DNA from: Gliomastix tumulicola
Lineage: Eukaryota > Ascomycota > Sordariomycetes > Hypocreales > Bionectriaceae
Assembly: GCA_001599755.1 (NCBI GenBank)
Contig: BCHX01000005.1
Coordinates: 3,716,409-3,780,408, forward strand
Direction of reading: 5' to 3'
DNA length: 64,000 bases
The notes under the pieces were generated by a model. The model did no database searches. It saw nothing but the letters and a program-made list of their open reading frames with translations, and was not told the origin of the DNA. Shown here piece after piece: positions 22,599 through 34,300 of this stretch. How positions within the stretch are numbered: the first letter of the stretch is position 1; the number at the start of each line of letters is the position of its first letter. The position numbers and the translations under genes were made by a program.

Positions 22599-24413
22599 AT
22601 GGAGCAGGGCGAGGCCAGCCAGTCTGTCGGGCTGTCATCTACACGCAAGAAGACCTCCTTCCTCGACCTTCCAGACGCTGTTCGACAGTGTATCTACGAT
22701 GCAGTCGACATCGTCAAGGACCGGAGGATTTACCTTCTCTCCGTTAGCAGGCCGCCTGTGCCAGCCATAAGAGTGGACGCAAGGGAGGTAGCCCAAAATG
22801 CCATCACACACAGTCTCCTCCAAACCTGCAAGACTGTGCACCATGAAGTCATGGCCAGAGTCGTCACGCAAAACCTTCTGGTCGTGCTCCCGTCGGAGCT
22901 CGAGGTTGGTCTGCGCTTCCTGGACCGCCTGTCCCCGGACCACGTGCGCCTGATCACCAATCTCGAGATCCGTCTGCAGGAACGCGGACGGCTGTCCTAC
23001 GGCCTTTGCCCGGCCCCCGGGGAGATCAAGCGGGTGAAGCGAGCAGTCCTGACGGACGAGAAAGTCAGCCTCTGGCAGGAGGTCGCACCGCGTCTCCTCG
23101 CCCGCCTGCCACGTGGAAAGACGACCATCCGCCTCTTCTGCGACCTCGAGGACAAGCCGGGACGCAACGACACGCACTTCGCGCCCGCCATCGTCAAGCC
23201 TTTCCTCGACGCTCCCGCGGCGGGCATCCTGCTCGCCGTCTGCGAGATCCGGCTCGGCCTCACTCCGTCCCGCGACCTGACGAATCTGGCCACGGAGGCG
23301 AGCTGCCACGCGACCGGAGACGTGCACAACCCGGCCGTCCGCCCGGGCGTTTTCCGCTTTTCCGACCTCCCGCGCGAGATCCGCCTCCACGTCCTCGAGT
23401 ACACGGACCTCGTCACGCCGTTCTGCGACGTCAGCTGGCACCCGGACGCGGGCTTCTACGTCCAGTGGCTGCCCACGTACGGGCCCGGGCCCGGGAGCTA
23501 CGGCGGCGCGAGGCCGTGGCGCGACACGCCCTTCCGCTTCTGCTGTCGGAAGGGCGCGGACCTGGAGGCCTTCTGCCGTGCCAGGCGCAGCGCGTTCAAC
23601 GCCGAGTGTCGCTGCTGGGTCAGCCCGCGGAGCCTGATGCTCGTCAGCAGGACCATGTACGAGGACGCGACCGCGGTCTTCTACTCCAAGAACCGCATCG
23701 CCATCCCCGGCAAGGGCCCGGGCCTCCACCACTCCACGATACTACGCGACAGACACCGCCCGGAGGGCAAGACGGGTGAGCCGCGCCTGGACGCGACGCG
23801 GTTCCTGACCATGTTCAAGCAGCCGGACATCCTGCGCCACATGCGGAAGCTGGAGATTGCCTTCCCGATTTTCGAGAGGCACATCCCCGGCCGTCGCGAG
23901 TTCAAGGCCCCCGATGCCCTCAGCAGGGACTGGCAAGTTGCCCTCGACCAGCTCGCGAAGCATGCCAACCTGCCCACCCTGTCGCTCACCGTCCACTTCC
24001 ACCTGCTCGAGAAGGATGCCTTCCCGGACGAGCACCGTCTCTCTAGGGCCCTGCTCGCCCTGGGATACCTCGACACCGTGGAGGAGGCCACGCGGCGGCC
24101 GCCGCTCCCGCCGCCCTTCTGCGACCTCTTCGTCGCGCCCATGGCCGCCAAGTTGGAGGGCCAACTCAGGCGCTTCCTCGTCTTCCTCGAGTCCGGGTGG
24201 CACTACTCGGCGGCGTGCCGCTGTGAGTCGACCATATGGCCCGTCAGTTTCATCGATTTCGCGGCGGTCTGCCGCAACCTGACGCGTAAGGAGCTGGAGA
24301 TGGAGAGGATGGTTATGGGGGAGGAGTATAATCCGCACAAGAAGGGGGAGAAGATGGGGCAGTGGCTGCGGTGTGCTGAGCACCCGTATCCTTATTATTA
24401 TGGAGGCTATTAG
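22599..24413 (+). CDS. Uncharacterised fungal F-box-like protein with two F-box-like motifs
   Basis: A single exon of 604 residues. F-box-like leucine-proline signatures occur twice: SFLDLPDAVRQCIYDAV (about residue 21) and FRFSDLPREIRLHVLEYTDL (about 250). Each is followed by the kind of segment seen in fungal F-box-like proteins, LLQTCKTVHHEVMARV and LMLVSRTMYEDATAVFYSKN. The two halves therefore look like a tandem arrangement of the same fold. A Cys/His-containing stretch is present at about 305-345 (FRFCCRKGADLEAFCRARRS and CRCWVSP). Such proteins may act as substrate adaptors for SCF ubiquitin ligases, but no substrate-binding repeat is visible and I would not assign a function. A large open frame on the opposite strand is a GC-rich shadow. 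Confidence 0.8.
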   Translation: MEQGEASQSVGLSSTRKKTSFLDLPDAVRQCIYDAVDIVKDRRIYLLSVSRPPVPAIRVDAREVAQNAITHSLLQTCKTVHHEVMARVVTQNLLVVLPSELEVGLRFLDRLSPDHVRLITNLEIRLQERGRLSYGLCPAPGEIKRVKRAVLTDEKVSLWQEVAPRLLARLPRGKTTIRLFCDLEDKPGRNDTHFAPAIVKPFLDAPAAGILLAVCEIRLGLTPSRDLTNLATEASCHATGDVHNPAVRPGVFRFSDLPREIRLHVLEYTDLVTPFCDVSWHPDAGFYVQWLPTYGPGPGSYGGARPWRDTPFRFCCRKGADLEAFCRARRSAFNAECRCWVSPRSLMLVSRTMYEDATAVFYSKNRIAIPGKGPGLHHSTILRDRHRPEGKTGEPRLDATRFLTMFKQPDILRHMRKLEIAFPIFERHIPGRREFKAPDALSRDWQVALDQLAKHANLPTLSLTVHFHLLEKDAFPDEHRLSRALLALGYLDTVEEATRRPPLPPPFCDLFVAPMAAKLEGQLRRFLVFLESGWHYSAACRCESTIWPVSFIDFAAVCRNLTRKELEMERMVMGEEYNPHKKGEKMGQWLRCAEHPYPYYYGGY

Positions 24414-24663
24414 ATGGTGTTAACTTTGGTCGTTCTTTCGGGGTTTATGGATTTCTTTCGCATTTATACGACTGAATAATTGGATGTGACCTTTGGTTGG
24501 TTGGGTAAGTACTTAGGCACGAATACGACGTTTACGGCTAGCCAATTAGTTGCCGTGTCTAGCGAAGAGGGGAAGTGACAGGCGCTTATCATGTCATGCG
24601 GAGACGCAAATCGTGAACCCCTCCCTCAACTTCACTCTCAGCTACGCTCAACATCTACCTACA

Positions 24664-25137
24664 ATGTCGGCCTACCAAGCATGGGCGCCAAAGGAGCGCA
24701 TCACCATGCAAGCACTCCGACGCTGGAACATCCAGGAATTCATCAAGCCGACAACGACACTCTGGTCCCTCTCCATCCCTCACGACGACCTGCAGCGGCT
24801 CATCATGGGCTACCACGCCGTAGACATGGACCAGAAATGGATCTTCCTCACCCTCGGCCCGGACGAGGAGGGCGTCTACACCGTCAAGCTGCTGCGTAGC
24901 TGGAGCGGATGCCCCATGATGGCGATGAAGATCAGGGCTGAGCTGGATGAAGATGGCCAGCCGAGGCCGGAGCGGGAGGCGCAGGTCTTTGAGCTTGTGT
25001 GGGAGACGGAGCAAAGCGTGTGGCCGATGGATGACTTTCTTGAAAGTGACGACAAGGCGAAGGAGTGGACGAGGGAGATATGCTCGTGGGTGATGGAGAT
25101 CAAGTTACCGATGGAAACTATCGAGAATACGCAATAA
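24664..25137 (+). CDS. Small conserved-looking protein of unknown function
   Basis: A single exon of 157 residues from the ATG at 24664 (MSAYQAWAPKERI). It contains many Trp and acidic residues and appears to form a compact alpha/beta protein (WSLSIPHDDLQRLIMGYHAV, WIFLTLGPDEEGVYTVKLL, VFELVWETEQSVWPMDDF). There is no signal peptide or membrane span. I recognise no family. The coding call rests on composition, length and the in-frame ATG. An upstream extension of the frame has no ATG before 24664. Confidence 0.6.
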   Translation: MSAYQAWAPKERITMQALRRWNIQEFIKPTTTLWSLSIPHDDLQRLIMGYHAVDMDQKWIFLTLGPDEEGVYTVKLLRSWSGCPMMAMKIRAELDEDGQPRPEREAQVFELVWETEQSVWPMDDFLESDDKAKEWTREICSWVMEIKLPMETIENTQ

Positions 25138-25932
25138 CGATGAGGTTCCTTCCTGTCTGCAGTGAATTTTCTCAACTCCATCCTCAGGATGTGTGAAAGA
25201 TGTAAAAGCGAGAGATCGTGGACGTCCTGAGTGGCCAGTTCTTCAAAGTGAAGCCCAGACGGGAATCATGCCAGCATAACTTGGCAAGGAATTGTGCATA
25301 TAAATCGTGACAGTAACGGGCAAGAATGGTAATAGTCCCCCAAGTCTCCCAATAAAGGAGGGAAAGGCCGCAATGTGTGAAAGTGCGGTTATGAATTCTC
25401 TCCTCTAATGCATCTCGCTGAGTCCGTGTCCTTCGCGTGTTTGAGTCTGTCAGTTCTTGTTAACGATGTCGCGGGTTTGGAAGAGAGACATATAGATCGT
25501 TTCTCTCTATACAGCCCGGCGGGACATGTCGAATCATAAATGGTGATCTGAGTCAGTGGGCTGAACACCCATACGAAGAAGTCGTGCTTTTAAAGCTTTC
25601 TTTTCAGACCGAGCAAAGACATAAATACAGACTGATTGACAGGACCTGTCTTGAACATTCTCTTTTTCCCGCATTCGGTACATCACGAAGTTGGTAAATA
25701 GCCTACCACATAGTGTTATTGTCGTGTTCATTGTTGTTCCTTTGACCATTTCACTTGATATCCCTATTCACAGTGCCTTTTCTGGTCTTCCTAACCAGCT
25801 ACCGCGGTATATATAAGAGTGCCATGTCATCGCTAGCTAGCAATACCTTTAGAAGCTTGACATCTACAACTTGTGTCTTGCAACGGACACAAGTGAGTAG
25901 AGGATAAACCCCCTGCCATCCGGGCAGGGAAG

Positions 25933-26010
25933 ATTGGCTGGTTATGGCCAGGGGGTTTATCTTGACTGGAGACATAAGTCACTGTATCAGCCCGTAGATT
26001 AGGCGGTCTC
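25933..26010 (+). repeat. Direct repeat, copy A (78 bp)
   Basis: Starts attggctggttatggccagg and ends taggcggtctc. It matches copy B with only three differences, all G in A versus A in B. Confidence 0.9.
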
Positions 26011-26185
26011 CTCAAGACCACTTGTCTTCCCCTTCTTTCCTCTGATCAGCTCGGCGAGAGAAGCTAAAGAAGCAGCCAAGCCGAAGCTGACGAGCGCCCA
26101 TTCATTCTCTATTCGCAAGAACGCCTGGGATGCCTTGCAAGCCACTCGGAACGCGACCGAGTCCACGAACGTGTGGATAGATGAA

Positions 26186-26263
26186 ATTGGCTGGTTATGG
26201 CCAGGGGATTTATCTTGACTGAAGACATAAGTCACTGTATCAGCCCATAGATTAGGCGGTCTC
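26186..26263 (+). repeat. Direct repeat, copy B (78 bp)
   Basis: Second copy of the 78-bp unit, 253 bp from the first by start position. A weaker, partly inverted third match (acttatgtctt..cccctggttatgg) lies at about 26563-26617. Confidence 0.9.
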
Positions 26264-27311
26264 GCCGAGCTGAGCAAAGGGAAGAAGCGAAAGAGCAAGT
26301 AGGCCAAGGAAGGCGCCAAGTTTACGGAGCACCGTCGAGGAGTAAGACGTCTGATCAAGTCTTCCGATCCGGTAGCCTTAGCACCCGAGAGGAGGCGCTT
26401 CTCGGGCGATCTCTTGGACAAGTATGACCGGCGCGATGATTAGCGTACTCCCTCAATCCGAAGTTGTGGTCTTAGATTACCCGCGACCGGCGGCGGACCC
26501 GAGCGTCCCTCAGGGACAACTTTACACCACACCCTGTGGAGAACACCGACGATACAGCGACTTATGTCTTCGGTCTGATACATCGCTAGCGAATGCTATA
26601 ATCCCCTGGTTATGGTGTTTGCTGGCGGTGTATGAGACCGAAGGCATGAGTCGGTGTATCCTCGATGGTCTTTACCGGGTGAGTCCTGTCTTGTCACAAT
26701 ACCGAAGGGCGGGGTTTGGCCTGTAGACTCTTTAATGGTTAAAAGTAAAAAATAAATTACATAAATTCTCTAAAACAAAATGTGCGCACTATATTGTACC
26801 TCGTTGGCATACTGATTATCTTCAAAGTCGTGAACATTATACTGCCGGTTTCATAGGGGCTTGTATAGATAGGATGCAGATTCAGAGGGCAGAACGACTG
26901 GTAGCAATATGTGGCTGTCCATCAGCGGTCGCTCTGCAAGAAAGATTCTAAGCCTCTCGCCACGATGGGGAGTGTAAATAGGACGGGGTAGCTTAGCTAC
27001 CAGTTACTCTCAGGGAGGATGGTAACATACGTGCTGATGAAGCCGAATCAGGGCCATAGCTTCAATCACTAAATCATGGCCGCAGCAATAATATGTGCCT
27101 GAGTGAAGACAGTTTTAGTGATCAGAAAAAAAGAGACGTGCCAAACCGGATCAAAGGGATATGGGTAGTGGCGTAGAAAATGGTATCAAATAAAGTCGCT
27201 AAATCTATCAGTCGTATCTAATGAAAAATGATCACATGTCTCGTCATCCTTGCCCATATATACTAGAATAATCTATGTCCAGAGTAGCCCCTCACATCAA
27301 TCACCATATTT

Positions 27312-29075
27312 TTACTTGATATACGCAAGTCTTGAGATCTCTCGCGCCGAGATATCCCGACCCTTCTCACGCGACTGCACCGTAGAGCCGAGCTCCTTGG
27401 CCTTCGTCCTAATAGACGCGGCACTCTTGCTATCACCGACAACGTCGAGCATGCCCTTGCTGAGGCACTTTGCATTCCACGCCGGGCTAGTCGACCGGCA
27501 GGCCCAGCGGCCGATGCCGAGGTCGTCGGCGAGGGAGGCGAAGGCGTAGAGGTCGGACCAGAGAGGGAGGATGACGTGGGGAACGCCAGCCCTGGGAAGA
27601 TTGTTAGTCATGTGTTCTTGTATAAGGTCGCTAATGATGAATACTTACAGAACCGTCTCGTGGTAGCAGTTCGAGCCGCCGTGGTGGACAGAGGCGACGA
27701 TGTCACCAGTGTTGAGAAGCGATGCGGGGTCGACGTTGAGCCAGTTCACCAGCCTCAAACGGCCGTTGTCGATGTACGGGGCGATGGGCTTCAGATACTC
27801 GTCAGAGCAGTCACCGAACTTCTTGAACTTCCAGATCATCTGGACATCCGTCTTGGACAGAACCTCGGCGATAGCAGTCGACATGGCCGTAGCCCGCTGT
27901 TCGTCATACTGCAGGATGTTAGCTTCCACTCACTCACTTATCGAGGTTCACATCGTCTTACCTTGACGAGACTACCCAGGTTGATCATGACGGTAGGAGC
28001 CTGCTTCAACCACTGAGCCATCTCAGGGTCCTGATCCTCCGCCGGCGCAGCATCCAGCACAATCGGTCCCGCGCAGGTCACGTTAGCGGGCACGAAGTCA
28101 ACCGGGATGGCGGCACCCTCCGTCGTCATCGTGATCCAGGGCACGTCGTCGCGGTGCATGCCGACGACGTCGATGGGGTTCCGGATGCCGCGCTCCTTGA
28201 AGGCGGCCACCTTGGCGCGGAGGAAGGGAGCCTTGACGACGCCGTAGAGGAAGCGGATGTTCAGGATGAGGTTGTAGGGGATCTGCCACACGGGGACAGG
28301 GAAACTGAAGCCGGAGGCGGGACTACGAGACTCGTTAGCAATTCGCACACACATGTATGTGATGTTAAAAAAATATGAGTCGTTGAGTGAAAAGGGGCAC
28401 TCACGCAGGATACTTCCACAGCATGGCCCCGTTGGGCTGCTTCCCAGCAAAGTTGTCCGCCAGCGTGTTGGGCGTCAGGATCGCATGCTGGCGGTGCTTA
28501 TCCCTCGTAATGTCGAAACTCGGCTGGAACAGCGTGTCGAGCACAATCACCGCCGGATCGACCTCGTCGATGATATCGCCCATCTCCTTGTAGAGACTCA
28601 TGTGCTCCTCGACATCCCACGGCGTGAGCCACTGCTGCAGCTCCTCGATGAACCGCGGCAGGCCCTTCATCCCGGGCGGGTGGATCATGCTCCAGCCATC
28701 GCCGCCGTTGAGCTTGCCAAAGGCCTCCTCGAAGCTGGGCCCCGTGAGCTCGTGGAAGGTGATATTGCTGTGGGCCGCGAAGCTGGACACGCGGGCGATC
28801 TTGTTGCGCGCGCAGGGGAAGGAGGCGTAGTGGACGCTGATGTCCGGGTAGTTCTCGAGCAGGGCGGCCGCGGTGGCGACGTGCACGTTTGCGAGGCCGT
28901 GCTCGCAGTTGGCGAGGAAGAGCGCCGTCTTGTTCCTCCCCTGGATATAAGGGCCTAGGTCCTCCTCGACGGGTTTCGGGTCGGTGCTGCCGCGGCTCCG
29001 GCTCGCGAGGAGGGCGAGGGCGGCCACGAGCAGGGTGCCGATGCTGAAGAGCCGTGAATACTTCTTGGTCGACAT
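27312..29075 (-). CDS. Family-1 UDP-glycosyltransferase, membrane-anchored
   Basis: Four exons (29075-28405, 28322-27962, 27908-27649, 27591-27312) give 523 residues. An N-terminal hydrophobic segment (about 10-27, LFSIGTLLVAALALLA) is a signal anchor. The N-terminal half binds the acceptor (FLANCEHGLANVHVATAAALL). The C-terminal half has the UDP-sugar-binding signature VHHGGSNCYHETVLAGVPHV followed by LPLWSDLYAFASLADDLGIG, with TVMINLGSL as the start of the donor domain. The family moves a sugar from a UDP-sugar to a small lipophilic acceptor such as a sterol, polyketide or phenolic. The usual Q/D at the end of the signature is D (LWSD). No tailoring genes are adjacent, so the acceptor is unknown. 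Confidence 0.92.
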
Positions 29076-31377
29076 GGTGTTTTCCAATCAGAAATACAGC
29101 CTTACATCTGGAAAAAAGGAGGGGCACCATCAAGAAACAGGACGGGGGAAGGGGGGGATGGGGATCTCAAGCATTTGAATGTTTATCACATCGAACACCG
29201 TCCCGCCCTTCAGCGGAGAGCGTCACTGTGATCATCTTCAGCTACCGTTCCGAGATAAGAGTCAAGATGCGTGCACACGGCAAGGACCAACCCGGCATTG
29301 GCGGTGCAGACACTCGCGGTTCCAGTTTAACCCCCCATGATGATGTGATGTGGGTGTTGGGATCGGCACTGGTGCATGACGAAGGTCGCCCACACCCGTC
29401 AGCACGCCAGTTTCACCCCCCCTGAGTCGGGCCAATGTTGAAACAGAAGCAAAGAACCCGACCGGGACGAGGTGCAACCGCGCCCACTTCCCTCCCAGCC
29501 AACTGCCAGGCCCTCCCTTGTCTAGCCAATGCTTAGCACCAACGGCACGGCGGCTTGAGAGGTCGCAGGGCGAAGCAGCGGGTCAGTGAGCGACAAAAAG
29601 GTGAATGAAGCCCGTTTCAGCTACGGCACTTTCTTTGTTGACGTGCGGAAGCCGTGCGTGAGGCCGCCCAAGGTGATGATGCGTCGCATATATGGGTCGT
29701 CACAGCGAGGAAAATATCACCTTCTCAAACAGACTTGCGAGTCATGCTCGACATCAGCCAGCCAGGCCGAGGTAAAGGCCACGCAGCCTGCTGTTTCGTG
29801 ACGGGGATTGCCTGCTCATGTTCGCCCGGGACTCTCACATCGTATACTCGTGTTCATATCGGAGCATGCCGACCTCGGAAACAATTTTTTGCTCGTTCGT
29901 CGAGGGCATTTCCAAGTCAGATCTAGACCAAGAAAACTCATCAGAGGCCGTGTTCCGTGCTGATAAAAAAAGAGCTGACATCAACGTCGATCATTGCCTA
30001 TATCGGCATCGTGCCTAAGATAATGCACGCCACGCCCGGGGCGGAATTCAGGACCCAACTCCAGCGCATCTTTCCTTCACTGCCGGTCGCAGTGAAAAGA
30101 CTCTTCACCGGCCGAAAAGCGACCTCTTCGTGCATGACCAAGCCAACATCTAGACCCAAACGCGGAGGTGACCTTCTTCTATAAGCACGATACCTGCAGG
30201 GAGTCTCCAGGCGATAGCAGAGTCGCAGATTTCTGCAGCCACCATCGCCTCTTTGCGTATACGACCTTCCCGTCTTGCCCTGAGCCTCGCGATCGTGCAT
30301 CGGGCGGCCTCGTAATTCCGTCACAAACCCCTCAGGCTAAACCTCCCGAGGTTTGAGTCCGGAGGATAACTATGGGCTAGGTACAGTAGGTCAGCAGTAA
30401 TTCCGAGCCAGCCCACAGTGCGCGCCAAATTTCCAGCTTTTTGAGGCGCTGTAATAAATCAGGATAATTCTTTTAATACTTCTTACTCCCTATATTAGGA
30501 CTAACTTATATACTCTATATATTGAGGATATTATTATATTTTTCTGAATCTTATCTGAGTGCTTGAAAACTACTAGATAGATATACAGTAAGAATAGCTA
30601 AAATCCCACCAAAACTAGTCTATCCGCACTGTACAGCCTGGCTCGAAATTACTGGTGACCCACTGTAAGACGGCACACAGCTGGGACAGGCGAGACTTGT
30701 CCTGGCAGCGTCATGAAGAAAGAGGCCACCAGCCGTGACAGTCTAGCCACGCAATCCACAGATAAGAGAACGGGCTAATGAGCGTCGCACTCGGAGCTGA
30801 ATCCCGAATTCCACCTAGGTGTAGGGTAAGTAAAGCGATCTGCACGGCATTGCCACTGGCCATTCTCACTCTACCTTAAGTAATCAAGTGGTGAGTCCCC
30901 AATGATGACATTGGCAATGAGGCTTCCCGTCCATCTTCGCTGAGGCAGCGTCAAAGCACGCTGATAGGATGAAGCTTCCCTGCCCTAAAGTCTCAGATGT
31001 CGAGGGCCTCTCAGCACCATGAACGCCTCTGACATAATTTTACTGCTTTTTACAGCCAGTGATCGCCGATGGCACTCGCACGGTCCGTCCGGCACTGATC
31101 TGCGGGCAAGATCGGCACTTCGTTTGCCTGCTTGAAGCCAAGTGGTGGCCAAAGAAGGGGCCTTCTAAAAAGGGGGACAGCGCTAACGTACAGTACACTG
31201 GCAAACTTGAAGGCATGGAAAATGAATAGCAATTTTTGCTCGTGATATTGAGAAATGGCTGGAAACTGAGGCAAGGCGACATGGCTATACCACCTCTGTG
31301 GCGAGATCACTTTGGCTTTGTCCGAGCCTACATCCCTATGCCTCGGAAACGATACATCATTCGGGCCTCATGCTCTC
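29076..31377. other. Gene-poor region containing a MITE
   Basis: About 2.3 kb between the glycosyltransferase start and the zinc-finger/pseudo-receiver stop. No supported gene. A short AT-rich island at about 30455-30600 is the interior of a small inverted-repeat element (see 30384-30665). Confidence 0.5.
30384..30665. mobile_element. 282-bp MITE of Tc1/mariner type
   Basis: The two ends are imperfect inverted repeats of about 42 bp: the left end begins CAGTAGGTCAGCAGTAATT and the complement of the right end begins CAGTGGGTCACCAGTAATT; both continue into CGAGCCAG and ACAGTGCG. Both ends are flanked by TA (30382-30383 and 30666-30667), the target duplication of Tc1/mariner/pogo elements. The interior is AT-rich and non-coding, so the element is non-autonomous. 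Confidence 0.85.
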
Positions 31378-34300
31378 TCACCCAGGGCTGCGTCTGTCTT
31401 CTTCCTGGTGCTGTACCTTACTCCCACCAGGCTGCTCGTGATCGACGGGCTCGTCTTCGGGTTTGCTAACGGGCCCTCGTCTAGCAGCCTTTAGAGCCTC
31501 GTCCTCCTTTTGAGCTCGTTCCAAGTCGTTCTCTCGGGTTTGTACGAGGTCTAGGAGAGCGTTTTTAACCGAGTGTCTAACTTGCTCATGATGTGATATC
31601 CTCTCCGACGGAGTCGGGTAAGGCACAAAGTGAGGGCTACCACTCCCCGGGTCTGCAAGGCCAGGCTGCGACGGGCGCGGATAATACGAAGGCCCAGAAC
31701 CGTACTCGTACACAGGCATAGAGCTGTACACAGGCCCAGAGCTGTGCACAGGCCTAGAGCTAGTCTCGGGGCCTGCAAGACCGGGCTGCGCCGCGGGAAG
31801 CCGGTTGTCCACAAACTCGGCACGGATGTTCTCAGGGCTAGCAGAGCCAGTCTGTAACTCCCCGGGCGAGGCGGCCTGCGGATCGCGATCCTCATACACA
31901 CGTTCGACCCGACCGTCGTCGTCGAATTGAACCTTCTTTGCCGCGCCTCCATATCTTTGTGCGACAGGAACGCGCCCGTCGTCTGCTCTGTCTTCGTTAT
32001 CACCGCGATCAATTTCGAACAGGTTCGTGTCTGGATTGAAACGAGCTTGTGTGGGAGCGAATTTAGGCTCTGCCTGATCAGCAGTGCTTTCCCCGTCGAG
32101 ATCGGGGTCCTGGCTGCCGCTGCTCTTCCCTAGCGTGTGGCTGTGGCTGCTGGTGAAGGCGCCGGATTCACTATCCCTGGAATGAGAACCATCCGACGAT
32201 TCTTCGTCATAAGAGTCGCTGTCGTGTCGCCATCTATGTCGCCTGGACAAACCGCGCCAGCTTCTACCGGAGGGCAGCGTATTGGCTCGGAGCGGCAGGG
32301 GCGGATCCACGACACTCCGTTCATCACTGGCAGGTAGGGAGAACTCGACCAAGCTGAAATAGTAGTCGAGCGTATCGGGAAAGCTCTGGCATGCGGTACG
32401 CCATGTTTCATTTCGCTCTTCCTGGGTTCCCGGTGGCTTCTCTCCGGGCAAGCGGGCATGTCTAGAGACAATCCGCCTCAGCGCCGGTCTCCTGATTGGC
32501 CTCGATAGGTAATCACTCATACCTGCCGCATAGCACTCCTTGATCTGAGAGTCGTTGAAGAAGGCTGTGACCGCCACAATGGGCGTCGTACAGCCCAAGC
32601 CGCGGATACGCCTCGTGCTCTCTAGCCCATCAAGTTTAGGCAGCCTGACACTCATGAGGATGAGGCCGAATGGTTCGCCCTTATCCATGCGCCCCTCGAC
32701 AAGGTCAAAAGCCTGCTGCCCATCCTTGGCGACAGTTACGTCCTCAACGGACTCAAGCTTGAGCATCTGTGTGACGACTTCTAGGTCGGTTGAGTTGGCT
32801 TCGGCGACGAGGACCTTGAGCCTGCTTAGATCCCCCTCGATCTTGGGGTCTCCTAGAGACATCTCTGGCGCCTTCGTGTCTTCCTCCTTCTTTGTCACTT
32901 GATCGGCTGGTGGAATCTCGGTAGCAGGGCCTTCTTCTGAGTCTGGAGCGTTTTGCTGGGCACGCCGCTCCCAATACGAGCGGTAATCTCGCAGCACGTG
33001 GTCTTGTCCCTTTGCCCGGACCCAGCTGACGACGTCCCGGCGTAATCGCCCTATGACCCTATCCTCAGCCTGCCTCACCGCGACGTCGAAGGCCCGATCC
33101 TCGCATTTGCAGGACTCGGCATCAGGACTACTACAGATGGCGCAGCTGGGTGTCAACTCGTACACCGTCTTGGAGCCTGCATCCTCGCCGCGTGATTCCC
33201 GGAACCAGCGCATGACAAAGGTCGCAAGTGTGGGATCCTGCCGCGGGTTGACAGAGGATGCCTCTGACTCGGCGAGAAAAGGCCACTCGTAGTAGCGTCT
33301 CTCGGCGGGGGAGATCCCGTCGAACGTAGTCTGCTCTAAGCTACTGCTACCCTCCGCAATGACTTTTGGTAGCATGTGGTTGTAAATCTCCTCGAATGCG
33401 TTCACTTCGGAGTCGGGGTCCTGGTGTGTCAAGTCTATGTCTTCGGTGTAGTTTCGGATGGTGCTTCTCGTCTCTGGCCTCGACGTGGCCACGCTTGTCT
33501 GGGCGCTGTCGTCGTCATCGTCGACGCTTTCCTCGTAGGCAGGCAGAGACTTGAGCGCCAAATGACGAAGGTGCCCTACTACATGATTCTCCATGTTCAC
33601 CTGCTCGAGCTCGTCCTTGCGGATGCCACACAGCGGGCACGACGGGAACATGGGACCCGTCATCCTGGCTCCGTTTCTGTCTGCCAGCACGTCGAGCTGC
33701 GCCTCACTGAACTTGCCGCCGTGGGCGAGTCTCATATGTTCAAGGTATTGGCTCCTGACCTGGGTAGAGAACGGGTCGTGAGACTTGGAGACGCACTTCC
33801 ACTTAAGAGTATGTTCGCGCATGTGTTTGAGCCAAGGGTTGCTGTGGGCGTGGAGTTCCTCAGACGATTCGCAGCCTTCGAAGAGACAGACATAGGGGTC
33901 TAAATCGTTCTTGACATGATTCCTGTCATGAAGTCAGTTAGCATTGAAAAGATTGACGGCTTACTTCCACCTCGGTGAGAGTCCCAACATACCTCCACTT
34001 TCTATCGTCTACCGCGTCCTTGGCTGGGATCGCGTGGAAGCAGTAGGGACAAGTGACCTCGCCGACCGCTTCGACACTCTTCTTCCAAAATCTCGACAGC
34101 TCTCTTTCTCGCTCCAACCTCCGCGCCTTTGCTAAGCGCCTCACACGATTTGAGCGCCTTGTAATGTTAAACCGATCAGCAGGCCCTGACTCCTCCTCAG
34201 AAGAGTCGCTGCTAGCCACAACCCTCTCCCCTAAGCTCATCTGCCTGGCTTCCATGGACTTCTTCATCCTGTTGAATCTCCTGAACAGGGCGCCGCAGGG

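Larger units (their letters stand above)
25138..27311. other. Gene-poor region with diverged direct repeats
   Basis: About 2.2 kb with no convincing gene, lower GC in the right half, and a pair of 78-bp direct repeats (25933-26010, 26186-26263). The short open frames over the repeats on the minus strand share a peptide segment only because they overlap the repeats. It may be a decayed mobile element. Confidence 0.5.

Noticed and set aside
22635..23732. 365-residue open frame on the minus strand
   Set aside because: Antisense shadow of the GC-rich F-box-like gene; Arg/Ala/Val-rich with no family features.
25933..26263. RIP as the cause of the repeat differences
   Set aside because: The three changes are not in CpA context on the complement strand, and identity is too high for strong RIP.
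27312..29075. A secondary-metabolite cluster around the glycosyltransferase
   Set aside because: No PKS, NRPS, terpene synthase or P450 gene in the window.
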